DNA of 64,000 nt, from the NCBI GenBank assembly GCA_948567375.1, contig OX419762.1, positions 49,829,034-49,893,033 of the forward strand, read 5' to 3'. Below, piece by piece: positions 57,772 through 64,000 of the stretch (within the stretch, counting starts at the first letter, position 1; the number at the start of each line of letters is the position of its first letter). Position numbers and translations under genes: made by a program. The notes under the pieces were generated by a model. That model was not told the origin of the DNA. It saw nothing but the letters and a program-made list of their open reading frames with translations, and did not search any database. Source of the stretch: Lunularia cruciata. Lineage: Eukaryota; Streptophyta; Marchantiopsida; Lunulariales; Lunulariaceae.

Positions 57772-58937
57772 AGATATTGGTGCAGTTCAGCGAGACATTC
57801 ATGATGATGTCTTAGTGATGGACTATCTTCGCACTAGTGTTGTGGGTGGCATAGTTGGGGCCAAGGAGAGAGACCGTGTTCTTCAGCAAGCCAGGCGGTT
57901 CAGATTGGAGGGTAGACACCTTTTGCGTGTATAGGAGGATGGTAGAGTGCAAGTAGTACCACTTCCATCACAGAGACCACAGTTGGTCCGTCATGCTCAT
58001 GAGGAGCTAGGACATTTTGGAGTAAAGCGTACATATAGCTTACTCCAGAGTCATTATTGGTGGCGTGGTATGCAGACCGAGGTACAGCAGTTTGTTGTCA
58101 GATGTGTGGTTTGTGACTGAGTTAGAGCATCATTCAATGCTCATATGCCACAGTTACACCCATTACCTATCATGGGATTGGGTTACCGTTGGAGTTTAGA
58201 CTTCACCGGACCTTTACCTGCTGACTGTGAGACATCATCGGTATGTTTTGGTGATGGTGGAGCACTTCTCCAAGTGGATTGAGTTGGTGGCACTTCCTGA
58301 CAAGTCTAGTGAAAGGATAGCTTACTTGTTCCTAGATCGAGTTCTTAGTCATTTTGGTGCACCAGCTGAGGTTTTGACTGATCAGGGTACAGAGTTCTTG
58401 GAGGAGTTTCAGGTCTTGTGTGACAAGGCTTTGATTGATCATTGTACTACATCCCGAGATCACCCTGAGGCAGATGGCTTAGCAGAGAGAGTGGTTCAGA
58501 CGGTGAAGAGAGGATTGCAAAAGTATGGTTTGCAAAGAGGCCACTTGGGAGATCGGGATCTCTAGTTACCTTGGTTGGCCATGGGCTATTGGTTCAGCCG
58601 GCAAGCCTCCTTAGCATCCTTCTCTCTATACTTTCTACTCTATGGATGAGATCCAAATTTACCTGTAGCCATTCGTCGAGATGCTACTGTAGTTTTGGAC
58701 TTGGATGACCCGGATGTATGGATGAGCGCATGTTCTCAACGGGCAGAGATCTTTTGGAGAGTGATGCCAATGGCCTTTGAGAACTTGGTGATTGCTCAGC
58801 ATAGAGATACTTTACGCTATGCTACCATTTGAGGATGAGGTTATAGACCCTCGATCCGTCAATTTCATCTAGGCAACTATGTATATCTACAGCAGACTGC
58901 ACCGACAACACTTGATGTTTCTACAGGCCGTACTATC
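57772..58937 (+). pseudogene. C1 DDE integrase
   Basis: Zinc domain around 57990-58120: HEELGHFGVKRTY (H-x4-H) and RCVVCD (C-x2-C). Core: DFTGPLP near 58200 (first Asp), then a frameshift; VEHFSKWIELVALPDKS; LTDQGTEF (second Asp); DGLAERVVQTVKRG (Glu), so the triad is present. After the stop at 58562 the C-terminal domain is decayed to about 58920 (HLGNYVYLQQTAPTTLD), where the frame leading to the PHD finger opens. A DDE integrase, not a tyrosine recombinase, in spite of the split terminal repeats. Confidence 0.8.
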
Positions 58938-59237
58938 TTGAGAGTGCGCGAGGTTTTGCCATCTGGAGTCCTTGTGTTAGAAGGACGTGATGGTGTTGTT
59001 TGGAAGGATCATGTGCGCAATTGTGTGCCATGCCACCTCCCAAACACTGATGGTACTATGGATCCAAGCTTGGCACTTGTACGTACAGGCTTGAGGTGTA
59101 TGTTATGTGGCTCTTCTGGTGGAGCTGCTACTATGTTAGTGTGTGATAGCTGTTCGAGAGGATGGCATATGGCATGTATGACTCCTCCCCTCACAGTGGT
59201 TCCTCAAGGACAGTGGTTATGTCCTAGATGTACTTGA
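58938..59237 (+). CDS. PHD finger at the integrase C-terminus of C1
   Basis: An open stretch of 99 codons continuing from the integrase C-terminal domain (VREVLPSGVLVLEGRDGVVW is β-rich, as in that domain). Residues 54-98 form a C4HC3 PHD finger: CMLC, CDSC, GWHMAC, then WLCPRC; the aromatic W before H and the W before CPRC are typical. PHD fingers usually bind the histone H3 tail. Here it occupies the place where chromoviral integrases carry a chromodomain, so it may guide integration to a chromatin state. Stop at 59236. The feature is intact in C1 and lies outside the preserved part of C2. Confidence 0.8.
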   Translation: MRVREVLPSGVLVLEGRDGVVWKDHVRNCVPCHLPNTDGTMDPSLALVRTGLRCMLCGSSGGAATMLVCDSCSRGWHMACMTPPLTVVPQGQWLCPRCT

Positions 59238-59403
59238 CCTATAGCTAGTTCATTCTTTATATGGTATAGATTGCAGACAAGCGACTAACGATGGGGCTCC
59301 ATAGCACCCGGCCTCTTGATCTTTGCCCATTAGAGGGTATACCATATACTTAGAGTAGATGGCTATCTGGAGTTAGAAGGACCTAACCGCCAGCTAGGGG
59401 GCG
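59238..59403 (+). other. C1 3' untranslated region and polypurine tract
   Basis: 166 bp without coding signs. Ends in CTAGGGGGCG (about 59394-59403), a polypurine tract directly before block B1. In an ordinary LTR element this would mark the start of U3. Confidence 0.6.
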
Positions 59404-59510
59404 ATTGTGGCACTTTAGAGTCTATGTATGGCTTATGTGTGAGTTGTGCTTCTATAGTGTATGATGTTGACAGCGATGTATGTTGTGTAGCGATGTATAT
59501 ACGCACGACA
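59404..59510 (+). repeat. C1 terminal repeat block B1
   Basis: 107 bp, ATTGTGGCAC...CGCACGACA; repeated as B2 at 59962-60068 (ATTGTAGCAC...CGCACAACA). Separated from A2 by GC, forming the palindrome GACAGCTGTC at 59507-59516. Confidence 0.85.
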
Positions 59511-59512
59511 GC

Positions 59513-59961
59513 TGTCATGCCATTTGTAGTTCCGCATCTAGATGCTCGAACACTGGAGTTCTAGTGATAGTAGTTAGAGTTATTTCAGCAGTTTCTCAGA
59601 GACTACTTTCCGACGGTTAGATTTTGTGTTCGGAGTACTGACTTCATGGTGGGGCCCACCGTCACTTTGCACCGTTTGTACCATTGAGTGTGTTGTCAGC
59701 GGGACCATTAGGGTTTCAGTGCTAGCTCAAGTCCAGAGGGTTATAGTTTTGAAGTGAGCTCCAGAGAGCTCACTTCTCTGATGTTGAGCCTTCGAGTTCT
59801 TGGCTATGGTGGACAGAGGCTGGCGAGCGTCACCTGGATTCTCTATGCTTGAGTGGGTGTGGCTTGACTGTAATCAGTGCCTAGTTGTTGGCAGTTTAAA
59901 GAGTGACAGATCAAGTACTGATCTGAGTTGAGTTGAGTTGAGAGTGGTAAGCAATCTGATT
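59513..59961 (+). repeat. C1 terminal repeat block A2
   Basis: TGTCATGCC...CTGATT; direct copy of A1 at the left end. Followed at once by B2 and not by leader. Confidence 0.85.
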
Positions 59962-60068
59962 ATTGTAGCACTTTAGAGTCTATGTATGGCTTATGTGTGA
60001 GTTGTGCTTCTATAGTGTATGATGTTGACAGCAATGTATGTTTTGTAGCGATGTATATACGCACAACA
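59962..60068 (+). repeat. C1 terminal repeat block B2
   Basis: Direct copy of B1; its last bases ACAACA are the right end of the element, followed by the GATT target duplication. Confidence 0.85.
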
Positions 60069-60072
60069 GATT
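60069..60072 (+). repeat. Target-site duplication GATT, right
   Basis: Pairs with 50166-50169; flanking A5 pol coding sequence resumes here. Confidence 0.8.
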
Positions 60073-61912
60073 ATCTGCTGGCAACATAGCAAGAAGAGGC
60101 ATTCTAGGTATTGAAAATGAAATTGGTAGAAGCACTAGTCATGAGGGCTCCAAATTGAGATATCCCTTTTCATGTATATGTGGATACTTCATCTATGGCA
60201 ATAAGAGTCAACCTTAGCCAGCAAGATGAAATTAAGAAGAGTTATCCTTATCTATTATGCAAGCAAGCAATTGTCAGCTGCAAAGAAAAATTATACCATG
60301 ATAGAGCACAAAGCACTTGGAATGGTGTATGCCTACAAGAAGTTAAGACACTACTTGTTGGGATATGAGTTTGTTTTCCATGTAGATCACTATACGTTAC
60401 AATACTTAGTAAAGGAAGTTGACTTGTCAGGCCAAATTGCACATTCTGTTATTACAAGAATTCACATATATGGTGCAGGTAAGGAAGGAGGCTTTCCATG
60501 CAAATGCAGAAGACTTCTTATCTATGTTGAAAACCCCAAGAACAAGACCTGGAGATAGATGACTATTTCCTTGATGACAAGTTGTATCATTGATTGCAAT
60601 GCAAAGTACAAGATATGCAACAGAATACCATTATCTACATACTTGTCAATGTCTTGAGGGGATTGGATCTGGAGCAAAGGGCAGTCTTCCTCAAAAGAAT
60701 GGGACCATATCAACTCAAGCATAACATTTTATTTAACATGGGCAAATATGAGATGCTTTGTAGGTGCTTGGAAGCATACGGGGTAGGTGAGTGATAGAGT
60801 CCTTACACTCAAAGGTATTGAGAGGTCATTATGCACTAAAAAATCAGATTAAGACAATCCTTGTGGTAGAATATTGGTGTCCTACAATGTACGAGGACAC
60901 ACAAGCTCATATCAAAAGTTGTGATGCTTATCAGCATATTGGGAAACCTACGTCTACCACCCATTGGTCCCTTAGACCAATTTTACCATTGGCTCCATTT
61001 GAGAAATGGGGTATTGATTTAATGGGTCTGATCTAATTGGTTACTTGATTCACTAGAAAAAGGTACATTTAGTATGTACTAATTATGTGACTAAAATGGT
61101 GGAGGAAGAGGCAACTTGAAGACATGATGTAGAAATAGTGGTAGAATTTTTCTTCCAAAACATCACCTCAAGATATGGGTATCCTTTGGAGTTAGTAAGC
61201 GACCATGGTACTCATTTTTTTAAATCACTTATGGAGGCTTTAAAAAAATATTTTCAAATCAAACATCATAAGACAACTCCTTACAACCTAAAAGCAAAGG
61301 GTTGACAAAGAAAGCTAACGAGTTACTTTGTAAGATTTTGAATAAAGTAACAATCAATTATGCCTATGATTAGGATACAAAGTTACCTACAAATTTGTGT
61401 GCATATAGGATAACTGAAAAGATTACCACTAAGTAGACTCTATATTTCTTAACATATGGATTATATCCAATATTACCAATTGAGTTTGAAGTGCAGTCAT
61501 AAAGAGTCTTATCTAACGAATGGTTGTCAAAGGAAGAAAGTCAAGACCTTTTGCTTCAACAGCTGATGTGGCTGGAAGAGAAGCAAGCTGACGCACTTAA
61601 ACTACATGGGAAATACAAGCCCAACAAAAGGAAATGCATGATAAGAGGTTATGACCCACCACTATTCATGAAGACAATTTTGTGTTGTTGTAAGATAATT
61701 GATAGATATTTTTTCTAGAGAAGCTACATTTAAGGTGGATGGGGCCATATAGTGTGATGTACATTTTGAGAAAAATATTATTCAACCAGCGGATTTGGAA
61801 GGAAACCCATTTGCCACACGAGTGAACGACTGGCGGGTATATCATTATTTGACCATGGACACCGGATTAGAAGGAAGGAACCCAACTGATGTTCACAAGG
61901 ACGTTCATATTT
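60069..61912 (+). pseudogene. Family A RNase H-integrase, right part of copy A5
   Basis: Continues the RT of 49198-50169: EEAFQVLKMKLVEALVMRAPN, RNase H (YVDTSSMAIRVNLS; EHKALGMVYAYKKLRHYLLGYEF), integrase zinc domain (LRGHYALKNQ, KSCDAYQHIG, the second Cys of the pair being Tyr) and core WGIDLMGL, LVSDHGTHF near 61190 and a decayed Glu region. C-terminal pieces near 61524-61718 (SKEESQDLLLQQLMWLEEK). Numerous stops and frameshifts; the most decayed A pol in the window. Confidence 0.75.
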
Positions 61913-61923
61913 GAGGGAGGGGG
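61913..61923 (+). other. Polypurine tract of A5
   Basis: GAGGGAGGGGG, identical to the A1 tract at 10044-10054; the LTR starts 4 bp later. Confidence 0.8.
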
Positions 61924-61927
61924 TATA

Positions 61928-62383
61928 TGATACCCACATTTTTTTCTTTTTTTGGCAGTTTTCAAAGTACGAAGTGATATTTGGAGTAGAAAAACAGTTG
62001 GTCGATCAGAAAAGTAGTTGGTTGGTACATTCTACATGGTAGAGGTGCAAGAGAATGAAAGAAACTTTTGTCTTTGAGGGGTGGAATACAATTCCAAGGC
62101 AAAATCACTCCGTAGTAAAGTAGCTTTCTTTGTATCAACTGAATCTTCACAATTGAGGTCCATTTCCAATGATCTTGAGTGATAATTAATTATGGCAAGC
62201 TTGTTGTTGAGCATTTGCTACACTCTTCTTGATGTTATTTCTCTCTAAAGGATTAAAGATGTAACCAAGAGAACTACAAAGTTACCTTTCACTTCGTATT
62301 TGACCATTCTTGAACTGTATATCTGTGGGAACGAATCATTACTCACACATTATTGCAAAAATGATACATGTTGGATTGCCATA
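61928..62383 (+). repeat. Short family A 3' LTR of A5 (456 bp, no ORF3)
   Basis: Begins TGATACCCACATTTTTTTC, ends GGATTGCCATA, matching the start and the last ~350 bp of the long A LTRs (GAGGGGTGGAATACAATTC etc.). The ORF3 region is wholly absent. Either ORF3 was deleted here or this is the ancestral short form. Confidence 0.75.
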
Positions 62384-64000
62384 ATATTAATATTTTATTC
62401 TAAATTTAGATTGTATTTTGATAGATAATATATCATTAATCAAGAGAATAAATATATCTCTCGTGGATTTAGTTCATATTTATATTTTAAATATAATTAT
62501 TGTTCTGTTCTTGTGTTTTTATTACCAAGATCTGATTATAAAGGACAAGTTATAGACATTGTACTTTATAATATCATGAATGTAAATATGAGAACTTTTT
62601 GAGTACCATCTGATGATTTGATGCATATTTCTGTTTGTTTTCTCTCAATATGATAAAATAAATATATAATCTTTCAAAATAAAGATTGAAAAGCTTATAG
62701 ACTCATCTTTTTTGCTATATCTATATTATTTACATTTCATGGAGGATGATCAAATTAACAACCATGTAATTTAAAGAGCTTCGATAAGCATTCTATAACA
62801 AGGGATTGTAATTATAAAAAGAAGGTGTATTCACCATACTACAAGTTTTAAGAGATTATAACGAACCTTGTTTCATGCTTAAAAGTCCAACTTACAATCA
62901 CCATTGACTTACATTTTGACATCATGGAATTACAAGCTATCACTTAATCTCATCGAATATAAGATCATATATACAGTCAACTATTCTTTCTCTCAAACCT
63001 TATATCCAACTCACAAAAATCTCCAAGGAAGTACAAGGCCATTGAATGGTTTATGAACATTGTTTTATGTATAGAAGGAAATAAAAACATTGTGAAAAGA
63101 TAGTATTAGTTTTGTGTTGATAAATTCTATCATCGATCATTTAGCAAGATTCACATGTATAACATATGTTTAGAAACTTTCGTCATTTGATATTTGCTTG
63201 AATCACATCAATCCGCACCAGTACGATATTCAAATCTTCAATCTATTTGTCCAATACGTATACAGATTAAGATGTACTATCACCCTCACAAGAGCTTGAC
63301 AATATTTTCTATCTTGTAATTTAACTCCCAATGTTTGGAAGAGTTGAACTAGACTAGTTTCCTTGAGAATAAACAACAGTGAACTCAAGTCACAAGCATA
63401 GTCTAGATTTTTGAACATCCACCGCCAAGGAGATGTGACCACCACTTGTCAAACAGTTGTATATATTTCAAACAAGATCTTGAGATGGTCCAATGGAGTA
63501 GTCAACTGACACAATCATGTGCTGCTCATACTTTCTTCCTTCTCCCGGATTGATTGTTTGTTTGGATTTGCAGACCGCGAAATAAATTCATGAAACAACA
63601 GCTATATTCAGGACTAATCTCAACAGTCTTTCGATGAGCGGCTGATGTAATGGATGAATCAATGATGGACGATGCGAATTACAAGTTCCAGACTACAATC
63701 GTCGATCATACTCCAGCCAAAAGATGGTCGATCACATTATTTGAATGGAAATATACCAGAAGTTCGACAAACAGGCAGTCGAATGGTGGCAAAAACTCAA
63801 CTGCAGTCTTTACCGATAATAGGTGTGTATCTGTACTTGACAGACCATAGTAAAGACCATAGAGATGAGTCTGAATCGACAGGCCGTCACAAACCACGAG
63901 CTGAGCTCAGCAGTAAAATCAATTGGTCGAGAATTTTCTGGTCCGAGGCCTTCAACTACTCTACTATCTAGTCCCGATCTCCGCGCTTAGTCTCTCGATC
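62384..64000. other. AT-rich DNA without recognised features
   Basis: 1.6 kb, clearly richer in A+T than the element DNA up to ~63500. Open frames are all below 100 codons, overlapping on both strands and without recognisable motifs. No element family of this window matches. Probably genomic flank of the nest or an unrelated old repeat. Confidence 0.5.

Larger units (their letters stand above)
50170..60068 (+). mobile_element. Family C element C1: gypsy-type with DNA methyltransferase and PHD finger (9.9 kb)
   Basis: Complete insertion with TG...CA ends and GATT duplication. Order: repeat A1 (449 bp), ~1.2-kb leader, Gag with two zinc knuckles, aspartic protease, cytosine-5 methyltransferase, RT, RNase H, DDE integrase, PHD finger, polypurine tract, repeats B1, A2, B2. 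Gag, protease and RT-RNase H are in one frame. The methyltransferase and the integrase/PHD are each in another, so at least three frameshifts have occurred; several TAG stops are present. Related to copy C2. RT, integrase and RNase H motifs place it in Ty3/gypsy; the terminal organisation is not that of an ordinary LTR element. Confidence 0.85.

Noticed and set aside
50170-60068. C1 as a true DIRS/Ngaro element
   Set aside because: The split repeats fit, but the pol has an aspartic protease, an H2C2 + DDE integrase and a 4-bp target duplication; no tyrosine recombinase was found. Kept as gypsy with unusual ends.
62384-64000. Possible gene in the AT-rich right flank
   Set aside because: Only short overlapping frames on both strands, no motif, start context or splice pattern that stands out.
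1-64000. CRISPR arrays, tRNA or rRNA genes
   Set aside because: No regularly spaced short repeats with unique spacers and no recognisable RNA genes; the tRNA-like matches are the primer-binding sites only.

Overview
This 64-kb window is almost entirely nested, decayed LTR-retrotransposon DNA from a large plant-type genome. Three things point to a streptophyte, most likely a non-flowering land plant or a charophyte: primer-binding sites resembling plant tRNA-Asp; Ty3/gypsy polyproteins of the Ogre/Tat/Athila kind; and a zinc-finger gene with the IDD/STOP1-like C2H2+C2HC finger set. The species cannot be named from the sequence. No rRNA, tRNA or CRISPR array was seen. Families and motifs were recognised by eye; no database search was run.

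Four Ty3/gypsy families can be separated. Family A has an Asp-type PBS, gag with three zinc knuckles, PR-RT-RH-INT, and a very long LTR (3.8 kb when complete) that itself carries a ~860-codon gene, here called ORF3: a conserved N-terminal domain, an acidic linker and a long coiled coil. Family B has a ~690-bp LTR starting TGTAACACCC. Family C encodes Gag, protease, a DNMT3-like cytosine-5 DNA methyltransferase, RT-RNase H, a DDE integrase and a C-terminal PHD finger. Its repeats are arranged A1-ORFs-B1-A2-B2 (split direct repeats) instead of as ordinary LTRs. Family D is an old gypsy remnant.

Layout: 1-2940, right part of an A LTR (copy A3, + strand), inserted in a minus-strand C copy (C2, pol half 2941-5625; 5' end 35773-37240). 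C2 is interrupted by B (LTRs 5626-6298 and 35083-35772, internal remnant 33149-35082). B in turn holds a minus-strand A tandem array (6298-33148; LTRs 6298-10041, 16199-19425 and 29349-33148). Within that array, 19435-25690 is a non-element segment: a 2.3-2.6 kb direct repeat (X1, X2) flanking an intact zinc-finger ORF (22036-22659). C2 itself sits in D (37241-39272). From 39559, a plus-strand A copy (A4) with a solo B LTR runs into a B RNase H-integrase fragment and LTR. A second, more diverged A copy (A5) follows, and the nearly complete C element C1 (50170-60068, 4-bp GATT target duplication) is inserted in its pol gene. A5 ends with a short 456-bp LTR that lacks ORF3. The last 1.6 kb is AT-rich DNA with nothing recognisable.

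How the parts would work together: in family A, ORF3 lies in U3, upstream of a TATA-like box, so it would be carried at the 3' end of the genomic RNA and copied into both LTRs, as for mouse mammary tumour virus sag. In family C, a chromatin reader (PHD, next to integrase) and a DNA-methylation writer (between PR and RT) are carried by one element. This suggests an element able to target and methylate chromatin. Every copy here carries some stops or frameshifts, so these are fossils of systems that may be active elsewhere in the genome.
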